64,000 nt of DNA from Membranipora membranacea (Eukaryota > Bryozoa > Gymnolaemata > Cheilostomatida > Membraniporidae): NCBI GenBank assembly GCA_914767715.1, contig OU612068.1, forward strand, positions 24,490,001 through 24,554,000. The letters are read 5' to 3'. Both the position numbers and the translations under genes were made by a program. A model generated the notes under the pieces. It did no database searches. It saw nothing but the letters and a program-made list of their open reading frames with translations, and was not told the DNA's origin. The first letter of the stretch is position 1. Each line of letters begins with the position of its first letter. Positions 25,017-38,371 of this stretch are shown piece after piece.

Positions 25017-28000
25017 TCACTTACTGTCCATGTCTATCGGGTCAAGGTCAAGCCTAAGGCCGGGCTGATGCCACCAGTGATCTATCAGAGTATCGATCTG
25101 ATCACATTTTCTCAGACCTTTTACTGTTAAATCTTTACTGCGCTTTAGCGTGGGCATCAACTCACTGAAATAGAACAACAGAATTACTCTACAGGCAGAC
25201 AACTTTCAGAATGTAGATTTGATAAATTCCTGGAATTTGATGATCGGAATCTTTGGGGTTACGGTGTAAAGGGATGTTTGATTGCTCAGTATAGCGTAGT
25301 CTCCATGTACTCAATTTCATGTCAATAGTACCAAGATACAGGGTTTCTCACCAGATTGAGCGGCATGACAAAGCAAGTTTTCTCAAAAGCTAAGACATGA
25401 CATATCACAATAGCCAATATTGAGTATACAGTGTTGATTGAAAAACAATAAGTGAACAAGTAAATAAAGTTACTATGGATCTGATTCAACTCACAATTGA
25501 AAGCAAACTATATTAAAGATTGTGTAGCCAGGTACTACATTTTACTACATACTGCATGAGGTCAAAGAGAGAAAGTTATCTGCTCCATTCAGATACAGTG
25601 TAGACAACTCTTATATCTCATATTCAATTTCAGAACAATTTGAAAATTTTCAAGCCAGCTGTTATATGATAAATTATCAGTACTTTAACTTCTTTGTGAA
25701 TGCAATAGAAATGTTTGATAAATGCAAGGATATCAAGAAACTGATTAGAATTCAATAATTCAAGGATATAAATTTATGATAATTATTTGAATATATGTTG
25801 AGCTGCAGCCGGTGTGGATATCAGGATTCGTCTTACCTCTTTAGTTTTTCTGTTGCCTCTTTACATCGAGGTAAAAGTTGATCAACACTAGTGAGAAGAG
25901 ACCCCGAGTTCTCACTCTCCCCTATAGCTGGTATCATTGTATATGACATTAAAACTTCTCTGTGTTTGTTAAGTATATCCTCCATCAGCACATCACATGA
26001 CTACAAGTTTGAACATTACCATAAAACAGGTTTTATTCAATATTGAGTATTGCCAATTTTACTGTGAAGCCACCGCATAGTTCGATCCAATATCAAGTCA
26101 TTCCAATTTAACTAAAAAGCCACCGGCAGAGCGAGGGGGGGCAACTGCAAATTGAGGCAAATCGGACTCAACGTGATCTACATAACACCTAGATAGCACA
26201 TAATAAGACTATGCTATTTTACGAAATGATATACCATAGGAATAATAGGTTACAGCTGTATTTTTTTAAACTGGTAACCTGGAACCCTTGATAACTGCCT
26301 ACCTTTCCTTCCTTAACTATCATGTAATACTCTACCTGATAATGTTTGATGCCGAGCAGTGTCTGTACTTCTCTAAGGTCTGTGGCAGCCTTTCCCTGAT
26401 GAGTTTGAACACCTGTCAGCGTAGTGTGAGGTCTGTCAGAGAGAGCATACAGAGGTGTGGTCCTCAGTCTACTCAGCTCAGTATCATAGTTCTCTGATAG
26501 GGATGAGGAGTTGAGAAGCACCAGAGGTTCAGCGTTACTCATCTACAGAAGTCAGGGTGATGGTGGTTATTATAGAGGAACATACAGAGAGAATGAGTGA
26601 ATTGGGAGGCCAAGATAAAGAGTCTTAAAATTTACTGATGAATTGAGGGAGTATTTGTCGATGGGTGTTACTAACTCTACCCGATACAGACTGTATGTCT
26701 GAAGGAGGATATTGATTTTTTAACAATTTTCTTCATATTTTTATATATATTTTCTAACAAATCAGCCAACAGAAACTTGAGAATTCCAGGAGACAAACCC
26801 TGTTATTACTTATCAGGACAAAAAATGGGGAAATGACTTGACATAATGTGATTCAGCATCAGGTCAGATCTATTCAGCAGTTTTTTATGCAGTTTTATAC
26901 CAGATTTTAAACAACAGAGGCATTCCAACGCCATCATTGTGGTATGCCATTGACGCTATTTCCGGATATATGAAATGAGCAATTAAGATTATATGTTTGT
27001 ATTTACCAGAGTATTGATAGTAGATAATATAAGTGACTGCCTCTCATTGAGTTTCTGTTGAGAATCGATATTCTGTTTCATGAGCACACAAATCTGATTC
27101 TGTTTACTGTGTACATCAGATCTGAAACCACTGATCAGTCTATGCTTCTGCCTCAGAGACGATATTCTCTTTTCATTCTCATCTACCTGTAAAGCGTCAC
27201 GTGAGACCGGCTTTAAAAATCAGCTTATGAGAAGTAGACAAGGATTCTCCATGCTTTGTGGTAAATGTCAATATTGCACCTCATTTTACCAAAGTTTGAT
27301 TACATTCATCTCATTGCTTTAATTTCCAGTATGCACTGTATTCACAGATAGCAAGGATTGGAACTTGGTAAATGCTTGAAATAGTAGCTAGCTAACATTT
27401 ACTCAATCTCCATAATATACATTAACTAGAAGCTCAGCTCGCGGAAATTTGTGCTAGCTAACATATAATCAGCTAACATAAGGCTACTAGCTTTTATTAC
27501 TCCTCTAAGGCATATTAGAGGTTTGCCTTCATCTTGATAAGACATCTCTAATTTTGTAGACAAACAAAATAAAATTGAATGAAATTGACTATCCAACTAA
27601 CATCTAAATTGACATTTCACCTTTATACTACACTACATAACATTAATATATTGATATGTGTTACACATAACATAACCATATAATATTGTGATATAATTTG
27701 ATATGCCCAACTGCATTATTCAAAAATGTCAGGTTCACATCCCTAAGATGTACTAATCAAATTATATTACCTCTTCTTTCATGACTTTGTTCGTAGCCAA
27801 GATAGTTTCTAACGCAGCTTTGGTTTGGCACTCTGTAATCTTCTTATCCATTATATCCCTGAAAACATCATAACAACGTAAATAACTATTTGTTTTCTCA
27901 CACTGTGCAATGTGCATGAAACGTAGTCAAAATCTTATGCATACAAGGGAAAGAAATAGACCCATGATGCAATTTTCTGGAATTCCCAGTGTGATCAAGA

Positions 28001-31000
28001 TACTGATAACGTGCAATATTGGCCTGAACTGCTGTGGAATGCAAGGATAAGGGTTGATGGTGAGAATGTTGTTAACATTCCCTATAGAAAAAGAGCAGCA
28101 CTAATGTATCATAATCTGCCGAGGTAAGATCTGCAATGTAGCAGATGAGACTGCAGGTCATCCTGGCCTGCTGCCATTATGACATAAATATCTGATTATT
28201 TTACCTGATAAGAGAATACCGCTGGTCATGTTTCAGGAGAGATAATCGATCGCTCATCTCCCGTCTCAGTCTCTCCTGTTCGTTGTACAGTGACTGTGCT
28301 ATAGTTCTGTGACCTTGAGTCTGTAAGAATCTATCCTGATGTTCGAGCTGCCTCTGCTCGATAAGCTGACTCACGCCTGCTTCTAAAGGAGGGTCTGCTG
28401 ACTCATCTACTAGACCATCGGCCACAACGCGGAACCTGAGGTATACAAAGAAATTCATCACACATGTAGAGATGGAATGTGAAGGAGATCTCAATACACT
28501 GTCATGACTGTGGACTACATTATAAATCATAAAAAAAATACATAATATGTTATGTGGGATTAGTTTTTCCATCTTTTAACATCATTTTGCACAGAAAACA
28601 CACTTACAAAGCCGAGTGACCACATCAATGAATATGAATAATAACTTTATTAGACACATTCTATTTTGCTTTTGAGAGAGAATCACCCCGGACAAAAAGA
28701 TTTTTATTTATACTTGCTTATTCACATAATTCAGTATACACTATTAGCACCAAGTTATCTGCTCTGTGTATATAAAGTGTAGATAACTCTCATATCTCAT
28801 ACTGAATTTCAAATATCATCTCAAACATGAGCCAGATCACATAATTCAATTCAATCAATGGTCATTATTATTACACTTTTACGGTGATGGCTTCCCATGG
28901 ATATTACCTGAGTGCTTCTGCGTCCCTGATATAATCAATCTGTTTGGTTTCTTCAGCGATCAGATCACTTGTACGATTGACTTCATGTATTAGGTATCGT
29001 ATCACCTCACTCGGGCCGATAGCTGAGAGTATCTGTCCGAGGTTTCTCTTTATGTGAGTTTTCTCCTTCTGAAGCAGCTGTTTACTGATGGAGCCCTGGA
29101 GTAGCTGATGGAGGAATGATGTGACGGCTTTCTGCAGTTTCTTAAGCTGAGAGAAGTGAGAAGTCTGTGTGTCAGAGCTACCGTAGACATCTGGTATAAG
29201 AAGGGAAAGATATAATATAATACTAATAATAATTACGAGACAGCAAATAAATTTGGCTAATACTGATCAGTGTAGCAACACATATGATCTGATGAGGCAT
29301 TTTTTTAGATTTCCTTTTATCTCTTTGCCATATCGCATTGATTAGTTGTGGAGGAAGTTTAAAGGGCATATTTGTGACAAGGGACTAACTTTCATGGCCT
29401 CATCAAATTTAGGAAGTAGAACCAACAAGCAGGGTCACTGAGCGCATCACATCAGTTATTATTCAAGTTTTATGCACCAATTCCATATAATATCTCTTGG
29501 TATGTAGGATATTGGATGTAGGACCACACCTGTATTAAATAAATTGCTGTCCATTCTTATCAAGGACACCAAAAAGATGAGACAAGATGAACACAAGGTA
29601 GTTACGGAAGAGAAGTATCATTTTAACAGGACCTTACCTTTTTTGTGCGTATAACTGTCTATATGCTGCTGCAGATTTGCTTGAAACCTGCCTATTGCAC
29701 TATGTTGGTAATCCATAACACCCCTATGCTGAGTAAGAAGGCAAACTTTCATTTTCAAATCACGCTGTTCTGAACTTCTGTGTTTCCCTGAAAATCATAA
29801 ATAGACATCCCTCAGATAAGTACAAGTATATATATAAGAGCCAAGTAATGCAGAGAAGTGCTGTAGATTGTTGCGGGTTGGTGTGAAAAAATACCAATTT
29901 GTTCAGATAATCGAATGATTTACGGAAGAGAAATCACAATAGTTGAACACATCTTAGCAACAAGAGCTGACCGCAGTTTGTCAGGCAACTGGAGGTTGAT
30001 TGTAACTCGAAATATGTGGGCTAAAAAGTTACATTATCAACATTGTAATGTAACAAACAAGATTGACTAGTTCCTAGTTCACGTATTGATATATAGTGAT
30101 GGTCACTTGACAGATAATAAGGCTAAGCTTTCTTGGTGGCCTAGTGGTCAATTTTTGTCCATAGGGATTTTGTTGAATTTCTTTCTAATAAATTGAACAA
30201 TGAAACATTCCCAACTTATTTCATAGATAAAGGTGATTTTTATGCCAGTATACCTTTCTGTGATAGAGAGCTAAGCTTATCATTTTGAATTTGGATAGTA
30301 GCCTCCAATTTCTCTAACTCAGCGTTCTGTTGTTGCACCTGCTGAGTAAGTTTTCTAAATAATTTTCTTTTCTCTTCAAGAGGATCATCTGCTAATCCGC
30401 TTGCTGCTAAAATTTAAATATACAAGTCAATATTTGAGAATTAAGAAATAATCTTTAGTGTCATATTTCCATGCCATTAAAAACAGCTAAGGTAATTCTC
30501 TCACAAATTTATGTAAGGATAAATTATAAGCAACCATTATTATTTGGGTCAAAACTTGAGTAAGAAATAATTATATTTATAGTCATTACCCTGCCATTAC
30601 AAACAGCTAAGGTAATTTTTTCACAATTTGCTGTAAGGATCTGGTTTACATCTAGAAGTTTATGTTGTGGAATTTATCTAGTCATTATTCTTGTGCTGCC
30701 ACTTTTGAATTTGTAACCATAATTATTTGGGTCAAAACTTGAGTAAGAAATAATTATATTTATAGTCATTTCCCTGCCATTACAAACAGCTATGGTAATT
30801 TTCTCACAATTTGCTGTAAGGATGAATAGCATGTAACCATAATTATAGCCTCATGGCAGTAACTTTACAACCAACCTGCAGAGTTGGATGCCTGATGTAG
30901 CCTTAGACTTTTCTGGATTTGCTGGGCGTTTGCTGTGGACATCACATTGGCTGCCAGGTATGACCAAACTTTAACTAAATCACCACGACACACATAACTG

Positions 31001-31080
31001 AAGTCAGCTTCAGCTGATATACCAGGTATCTTCAGCTCCTCCACTACCCATTGACGTAGTTTGATACTTTCTTCTGCCAT
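25017..31080 (-). CDS. HAUS5: HAUS augmin-like complex subunit 5, 10 exons
   Basis: Subunit of the augmin complex, which recruits gamma-tubulin to existing spindle microtubules so that new ones branch off. Exons, 5' to 3' on the minus strand: 30876-31080, 30254-30406, 29638-29787, 28908-29190, 28205-28435, 27771-27858, 27007-27186, 26336-26542, 25837-26000, 25017-25164. Phases agree throughout and give about 602 aa, near the length I recall for vertebrate HAUS5. The N-terminus (LRQWVVEELKIP, then VWSYLAANV) matches the conserved start of the family, and the rest is long heptad-rich coiled coil. HWWHQPG near the C-terminus recalls the vertebrate end. Exon 8 may instead end at 26303, adding 11 codons in phase. 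After the stop at 25017 the +1 frame stays coiled-coil-like to a TAG at 24941, so the true end may differ. HAUS5 identity rests on remembered family similarity. Confidence 0.85.
30470..30835. repeat. Triplicated repeat in HAUS5 intron 1
   Basis: CCATTACAAACAGCTAAGG and the following GTAATT...TCACAATTTGCTGTAAGGAT occur near 30476, 30594 and 30777. A second block, TTATTTGGGTCAAAACTTG, recurs near 30541 and 30723. The units are not strictly tandem and differ by small changes, which suggests local duplication or clustered insertions. Confidence 0.75.
30637..30716. repeat. Interspersed repeat, partner at 31401
   Basis: GGATCTGGTTTACATCTAGA and the next 60 bases, including CTTGTGCTGCCACTTTTGAA, recur with small changes at 31401-31490. 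The two copies flank HAUS5 exon 1. Confidence 0.7.
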
Positions 31081-31252
31081 CTATACAAGGACAGAATAGA
31101 TATGACTTGTTTTACGCTCAAGCACAGCCATTGTGATATATTTCTGCTGCTCTAGTTTATGTTTCAAAGACATTGTGAGAAATAAATTGGGTGCTGAAAA
31201 TAAAAACTGCATCTGCCTCTATCAAATTTGTGTCCGGTAGCCTTTTAAGCAA

Positions 31253-31350
31253 CCAGATGCCTATTTGGCATCCGACAATTGCACAGGTTCCGACCGGATG
31301 TCTATTTGGCAACCACCAGACATCAGGCGGCTGCCAAATAGGTATCCGGA
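31253..31350. repeat. Inverted-repeat block with three related arms
   Basis: CCAGATGCCTATTTGGCATCC near 31253 and CCGGATGTCTATTTGGCAACC near 31294 are direct relatives. The block near 31330, GGCTGCCAAATAGGTATCCG, is their inverse with about two mismatches. The arrangement looks like a small foldback element or its decayed remains. Confidence 0.6.
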
Positions 31351-32615
31351 TGGGTTCTTAGAGCAGCAAGGCTTACATTAAATCAACGGGATAAATGACA
31401 GGATCTGGTTTACATCTAGAAGTTCATGTTGTGGATTTTATCTAATTCTAATTAATTTTATCATAATTCTTGTACTGCCACTATTGAATTTGTCAATGCC
31501 TACTTTATAAGGTAGTTAGTAGTTAACAAGGAGTTCCTTGGTTGAACTTAGATAGTGCTGAAGCAGTTAAGACATTGTACAATCAATGGTATGATTATAG
31601 TATTGCCAATTCAATATATTTGTTTTTTTACTCTACTAGTACTAGTCCTTGGCAAAGTAATATTATATAAATTAGTATAAATATAGTATATGACCAGCCA
31701 GCATTGGCTCATGTTGGCAGAGAAAGGGGTGGAACTGGATCTCTAGGACCCTTTAATATAATTTCCTCTCTATCTGTCATTGACCTTCTGCAAAAGGTTT
31801 CAAGAGTCAATTTTTTAGGAAATTTAAGAATTGTAGATAATTTTTAATGTTTGGATTTAGCGGTTTCCGGTGAGTACACTGAGCTAAAACTTTTTCATTC
31901 GAATAAATATGTGCTGAGAGTGACAGTATTGAGTTCAAGTTTTTTATCATGAGCAGATAACTCAAAGATGTGATAATTCACAAATCTACATCTGGGAGTT
32001 TTGAGAACAAACTCGTTACATAGACCAATAAAGTGCAAAAAAGTTCCTCAACTTTATGAAAGGCTGTATGATATGAAAATTTTGGCTTTTTGGCTATTGT
32101 GACTAATTTTATAATCCCATCAAGGAATTTAGTCTAACTCCTGCTTAAAAGAGGTTATTTAGCACGGGAGACACAAGGAGGTAATAATATTGAGAGAGGT
32201 TATTACATGTCATTGAGATGTTTATTTTAATTTCCATATGGCCACACATCCGTTCCAGCTAATCCATTCCAGAAAATAATACTGGTGGATACTCATTTAC
32301 ATGCCTGTATCTGATTGAATTTTCCAAGGCTAGTCGGGTAAGGCCAAAAAATATTGTCAAGCGGCCTCAGCAAACTTGTCTGGCCAGGTTATTTGGATGT
32401 ATATTTATGTTGATTTTTTGTATCTATTGTAGTTCCTGTTGATGAAACACCAAAAGCTGACTACCGAAGTGTGTTGATGTTGATGATGTGGTATGCTATT
32501 TCGAGTGAAAACAATTTGATGGTGACTTACGGTTTATCATATGTTATGTGTCATCTCTCTTGGTTATTTTGTGATGGTTACTTTGATTGAGGGAGTGTGA
32601 GTGTGAAAATGAATG

Positions 32616-32866
32616 TTTTTTTTTTATATCAACTTTATTTCGCTATTCAAGGCCCTTTTCAGGCAAATGAGAATATGCTTACAGTATTTGGAATAAGATT
32701 TATCACATCTATTTAGCGCACTCCTGTACAAGGTAGGAGGGCAAGCTAGGGTTTAACCGGAGAGCTCACCTCCTTTAGCAGCATGTGTAGTGACCAGGAT
32801 TCGAACGTGCAACTCTCAGATTGAGAAACACGAATCCTAACCACTACGCCACCCTGCCACCCCTTC
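32616..32866 (-). mobile_element. tRNA-derived SINE
   Basis: On the minus strand an A box (TGGCGTAGTGG, at 32841-32851) and a B box (CGTTCGAATCC, about 32797-32807) stand at normal polymerase III spacing, after GGGTGGCAGGG. A tRNA-unrelated body follows, then GGGCCTTGAATAGCGAAAT and an A-rich tail at 32616-32625. The A tail and body make this a retroposed SINE rather than a tRNA gene. It differs from the SINE at 7793. Confidence 0.8.
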
Positions 32867-33300
32867 CAATGAGGTGGATGATTATAGATTGTTCAGGTCT
32901 GTTTTTCAGCGCTATTACCTCATTGGTTGATTTTGGTGAGGATGTGGTTGAAGGTATGGAATAGTTATTTTGGTCATAACAGGTATGAAAGACGATTTTG
33001 CACCTGCGCTTATCTTCTTTTAATTGTCCAATGGAACAGGTTTGAGGTAGATCATTCAGTAACTTAGATTGTAGGAGACCGAAGAGTTATATTCAGTTGT
33101 TGAGAGTCTAATCAAACTAATAACCTTACCACCTCAAGGTATGAAAATCTGTATTACACAATGTAGCACAAGTAGAAACCTTAAAGGGGTAAAGTTCGAT
33201 CCTTATCTCACGCATGTTTGAAATAGTGAAATATGTGAAATATGTGAAATATGCGACATTGATTCAACTTCATTACTTTATATAATCTACCGACTCATCT

Positions 33301-33382
33301 AGTGTAAGCTGTTGTAAGTGTAAGCTGTTGTAAGTGTAAGTGTAAGTCTAAGTGTAAGTGTAAGTGTTAGCTGGTGTAAGCT
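33301..33382. repeat. GTGTAA tandem repeat with GCTGTT interruptions
   Basis: The hexamer GTGTAA (frame-shifted as AAGTGT) repeats about eight times, broken by GCTGTT and TCTAA units. It is a degenerate short tandem array with no visible coding role. Confidence 0.85.
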
Positions 33383-34725
33383 GTGCTAGCTAACATATAT
33401 AACAAGAGTCGCCCATTGCTAGCTATACTAAACTCTAGCCAATATTTATGGTAATCCCCTAGGAAATTAATGAGTTTATTGCATTAATTTTGGTTAATGG
33501 TTTAATGCTGATACTGTGGTCTTTGATGCTGTCAATGGCATTCCAGCATAGACAATATAATGTTTTTGGTAGCCGCGTTACAAGGCTAGTGTTTCGCTAG
33601 TTTGAATATTTTAATTTATTATTGATGTCGAACCAGTGCTAAATTATTTGCCATTGTCTGGCATCTCTGTGCGTTTTTACCCTAGCAAAATATAGGTCAG
33701 GTAGCACATAAAAAAGCCAGCATGGAAAATGCTTAAGCTCTGACCAATGGACTATGAAATACCTTGAACAAGTTTGTTCCCGCTGTGGAGTCAGTATTAT
33801 ATTCTTAAGTCGAGTATAGATGCACAGCGTCAGATACCAGGTGTCTTGATACACAGCTTTTTGAATATTCTTCCCTATTAATGTAGAGAACAACCTTGTT
33901 CTACTTAGTCAAAGGCAACGGAGAGTTCAGACAAAACTTCCCGCAAGAACCACAAAGCCATTTTATATAGCCTGGGCAGTCTGCCATACCTATCAATCAA
34001 GGAGTTATTTTATCAGATGTTGTGAGGGCACAACTCTGAACGAATATCTACATATATATACACAAAATGAAAATACTTTTATTTATAGCACAACCTGTGC
34101 TAGATTTATGTTAAAATGAATTAAAAAATTAATCTTGGAGTCTGAATAACAAAGTAAATATTTTTTTGAGTATAACCTTGATGAAAGAAAAATAATGTCT
34201 TCGAAACGATTCACCTTACACAGTGACACAAAGACACAGGAAAGCATGAGTCAGTTGACAGATGAATGAGACCCACTCCTACCTGAACCAACTACTCCCC
34301 AACTCCATACAACAGCTTTGTTCATCACACATCAAAGGATGGAGGCTCATTCATATCTTAGTCAATATATTGGCTGTGTGATATGGGAGGAAACAAGATG
34401 ACTGAGACAACAACCTCATCATTTCTCTCAGTCTCTCTCCCTGGCCTGTCTGGCAACAGCAGTGACTGTGACTGTGAGGGAGTGAGTCAACAGAACAACA
34501 AACAAAAGCATCAACATCATCTTCAACTATTCTATGCAATGACTCTACTCTGAGTCTCAACAAGGCCGGATACTGTAACCATTCCTGGCTTGACTCTTTC
34601 AAACCATGGTCATGGTGTTGTTAATAAGATTTAGTTTAGTTAGTAAGTAAGCATCTCTGAAGTTATTAGCATGTACTGTAGTAATTGTTGTAATCAGTAT
34701 ATTTATGTATACTGACTTTCCAGCC

Positions 34726-34820
34726 CAATTTCCATGATGACCAACCACCCAGTGGTTGATCATGGAGTGGACATTGCAAAGTGTACATGCTTGTAGTAAC
34801 GTCAGATACCTATGGATGGT
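34726..34820. repeat. Decayed relative of the foldback family
   Basis: ACCAACCACCC next to GGTTGATCATGGAGTGGACATT forms a small hairpin near 34740. The flank ACATGCTTGTAGTAACGTCA, then GATACCTATGG, resembles the right arm of the 1491 hairpin. This points to a rearranged, degraded member of the same family. Confidence 0.45.
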
Positions 34821-36219
34821 TTGACCCTCCTTTCTGACCACCATAGAATTAGAATAGATTATACTGATCATAGCCTGTATTGTCAAGACAAGCTAAGATT
34901 ATAGTAGATAGATGAAGTTGAGTTTGTTATAAGTCTAGACTAGAGGAGTGACATTAAGTAAATACACTTCACACACAGTTCATGAACCTTTTACCACTTC
35001 ATTATTCCATACAAAGGCTGGCAGGGTAAATAGGGTAATATTAAAGAGTAATAACATATGGGTTGGGTTAGAGGGCAAAATTGCTGAGCTGGTCAAGCCC
35101 TTATCTGTATGAAAATTTTGCTGATAGTAAATTCAAGATTCCCTTATTCCCAACTACAACAGGTTGAGCTCTCAGCTCATCAATATTCAATGGATTCTCA
35201 AGTGATGTGTCTTACTCTGTTTGGTGGCTGTATTTGGTTGATTTGAAGTGATACATAAGTAACCCCAAGCTACCCATGCTAAATACAAACTAATTGTAAG
35301 AACCCAATACCCCCCTACTCACTTGTGACTCGCACAAGTGGCATTCCTCCTGATAAACATAAGCCTGATGTTGTATAGTCTAAACTGTCCCTAGGTGGGA
35401 TGTACAGTGTTGCCCCAGTTTAGTGAGCGATGCTTCTTTCTCAGCAGGGTCCAAACCCCATGCTTTGTGATCGAGAGGGGTCTTAGATACAGATACACCC
35501 ACTTATGGATACTTCAGGGTCAAAATCAATATACCTTCACACATAGCTGAGTCTGAAACTGGAAAAATTGACCTGCCTGCCAAACATTTCCAGTTGAGCG
35601 CGACGTTTTGTGTTAGGCCTGTAAGTGAAACAGATCATATGCTTGATGTTCAAGCGATTCTGTGACATAACACAAGAAGCTTCAACGAAAACAGTCTAGA
35701 AGAAAGCATCCTGGATCCTAAGTGGAGTAAGAAGACCTGATAGAATACAAACCTGCCAAACATCACAGTTCGGTAGACTGAAGTTACTTCGAGAAATTCT
35801 CTCTTGTGTGATGACACTGTCCACCAGTGTATTCAGGAGGCTGCAATGACCTGACATGACAATTGCTAATGACTAGAACACCCTCTGGTCATCAACCCCT
35901 CACTTGTTCTACTCATTCTTCCAGTACTCTCGTGGTCACATCAATGAGTCAACTCCTCTGTCACATGCTGTCCACAAAGCAGAAATAAGTGAAGGCTCTT
36001 TGATAACGTATAGCCAGAACAAAGGACAAATAATGAACTACCAAATGAACATCCTCATATTGCGACTAACCTTCAAGGTTAACTTGGTTTGAACACCCTC
36101 ACAAATGTGCTTAGATATAAACGTCAACAATTAGGAAAAAGTCAGTTTTCAGTATTGTGTACTATTTGTATAACTTACTTTCAGTCTCTAACTTTTCAGC
36201 TTGTAGATAAGACTGAATC

Positions 36220-38371
36220 ATGTCCGATACTGAGGAGAATCGTATAGCTGTTGTGGGAAGTGAAGAGGAGACTGAAGGTGCTGGAGTTCCTGATCCTGAG
36301 CTTATAATAAAACATCCTCTGGAGAACAAATGGGCTCTCTGGTACTTCAAAAATGATAGATCAAGAGACTGGAGCGAGAACCTCAAAGTTGTCGCCACAT
36401 TTGGATTCGTAGAAGATTTTTGGGCGTGAGTTGCATAGGGAATGTGTATAGTCATTTGTACCCAAGTTACTTCCCAAGCTCTACCAGGATTTCTAGTAGT
36501 AGCATTTCATTTTCAGACCCTTTCCTGTGAAGAGAAAGGAATGTGGTTGAAAATAAAGTGCTACTTCCAGCATTCTTGGCACAGTTTGAGAAGTTAAACT
36601 ATAATATCTAGGAGTCTGTTAAGTTGAGGCATTACACAATATGTAAAATCTACCCAGTAGTATACCTGCATAGCTTGGCAATTGATTGTGACACTGTTAT
36701 GCAATGTGATGATGGCAATTCACTACACTTGATGTTTTGTAAAGAGTTCAACCAAATGTGTTGTAGTTTTATGTGCCAATATAAAGATCATGGCCTCTAC
36801 CATGTAAATGGAAAAATAATTGATCCATCTGAGAGTTAATAATAGCACTCACTTCCTACTTGACAATACTGTATTGTGATGAGTTTGATATTTCATTTTT
36901 TGTAGATTGTATAACTATATTCAGCCTGCTAGTCGCCTTGTCAGTGGTTGTGACTACTCTGTGTTCAAGGTTCGTATAAACTGTTAACTTCTTAAAATAT
37001 TTACCAGTTATTTTATCTAAAGAAAGACTTTTTTTGCTCAATTAAGACCACCAACGTCAGGGTTAATCAAGAAACCTATTTAATAGAATATTATTCTGAT
37101 TAATTATTCTTTGCCTGTGCCTGTATGTCTCATTTTGGAGTTTGAGTATGCGTAGCCACACAAGGAGCCACACAAGGAGCGTCACTGTAAATAATGTTAA
37201 CACAAACTATTTTATTTGATGTTATATCTTATTTTGTAGTCTGGAATTCAGCCAGCATGGGAGGATGAAAAGAATAAGAAGGGTGGACGATGGATGATTA
37301 ACCTAAACAAAACACAAAGAAATGAAGAATTGGACCGATTCTGGCTTGAAATTGTAAGAATTATGCTGTGTTGCATTTGCAAATGTTGTATTACTGCGTA
37401 TCATGGAATATTTGGCAGGATTTAGAGGGAATCTCTGCTTTGTGTCGAGATTGGATTGATCACCCTGTCGCCATTTTTGGCCATACAAATAGCATAACTC
37501 GATCTAGTAGGTGATGTCAAGCTCTGGGTCATAGTTAAAATCCCGCCATCATTGCTCTGCCCAAAAACAGTCAATACAGTTCAAGAGCTGAACCAATATA
37601 ATTCATCACATAAATCTCAAATTAAATTGTGCCTACTTGTCCAATTTATTACCAATGAAAAAACCTAATAGTTGGGTGTGACTTGTCTTACTCATAGCAT
37701 GATTTATGTTGTATCATAATCTTACTCCTCGCTCCGAGTAACATTAACCTGCTTCCTACTTGTCCCATAACTTACATTAAACTTTATGGAAAGTAAGATT
37801 CCTCCATCACTGTTCGTAGTTATTGTGCCTGATCGGAGAGGCTTTCGGTGACTCATCAGACGAAGTCTGCGGTGCTGTGGTAAACATAAGAAACAAAGGT
37901 GACAAAGTCGGAGTGTGGACAGGAAATGGTGCCAACAGAGAGGGAACTCTACATATAGGGTAAGTGGAGATAAACCAGGAACAACTTCCTGGTAAATAGT
38001 AAGATAAATAATAAAGATAATCTCATACCCAAATGCTGTTAATTTGATGTGCCGTTATTTCAATAAAAATGTTTTTAACAAATGGTTGCTTCACTTGTTA
38101 CAATTTATCTTTAACTTGCGCACAAAATAATGCTGCCTAAATATGGTAATGCTGAACTCATGGTCAGTGATCCTACTGTAAAGCTTCCAGCTTCAGCTAT
38201 CCTTGCCATTAATCGCTCTCAGTTATCAATCATAGTTTGAATTTTACTTTTTCCAGAAAAACACTGAAGGAGAGGCTGCAGATACCACCCAGAGTACAGT
38301 TAGGATATCAGCTACATGATGACTCAATGTCTAAAACCGGCAGTGTTACTCGCAATAAATGGAGTGTATAG
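36220..38371 (+). CDS. EIF4E: Eukaryotic translation initiation factor 4E (class I), 5 exons
   Basis: Binds the m7G cap of mRNA and, through eIF4G, starts cap-dependent translation; cytoplasmic. Exons 36220-36425, 36906-36969, 37240-37353, 37820-37959 and 38257-38371 are in phase and encode 212 aa, the normal size. The two cap-stacking Trp are present: SRDWSEN (residue about 50) and QPAWEDE, where the Glu that contacts the guanine follows. VEDFWALYN carries the Trp that binds eIF4G and 4E-BP. RWMINLNK and VGVWTG give further cap-pocket positions. Near the end, KTGSVTRNKW keeps the Ser that Mnk kinases phosphorylate in vertebrates. Both stacking positions being Trp argues for class I rather than 4EHP. 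The donor after exon 2 is GTTCGT, slightly unusual. Confidence 0.96.

Larger units (their letters stand above)
31081..36219. other. Divergent intergenic region between HAUS5 and eIF4E
   Basis: This gap of about 5.1 kb should contain both promoters. No gene is recognised. It holds the second copy of the 30637 repeat, an inverted-repeat block at 31253-31350, a SINE at 32616-32866, a GTGTAA tandem repeat at 33301-33382 and a decayed foldback relative near 34726-34820. Promoter elements were not recognised with confidence. Confidence 0.55.

Noticed and set aside
32797-32866. Possible tRNA gene on the minus strand
   Set aside because: A and B boxes are present, but the cloverleaf does not close, and the unit continues into a SINE body with an A tail.
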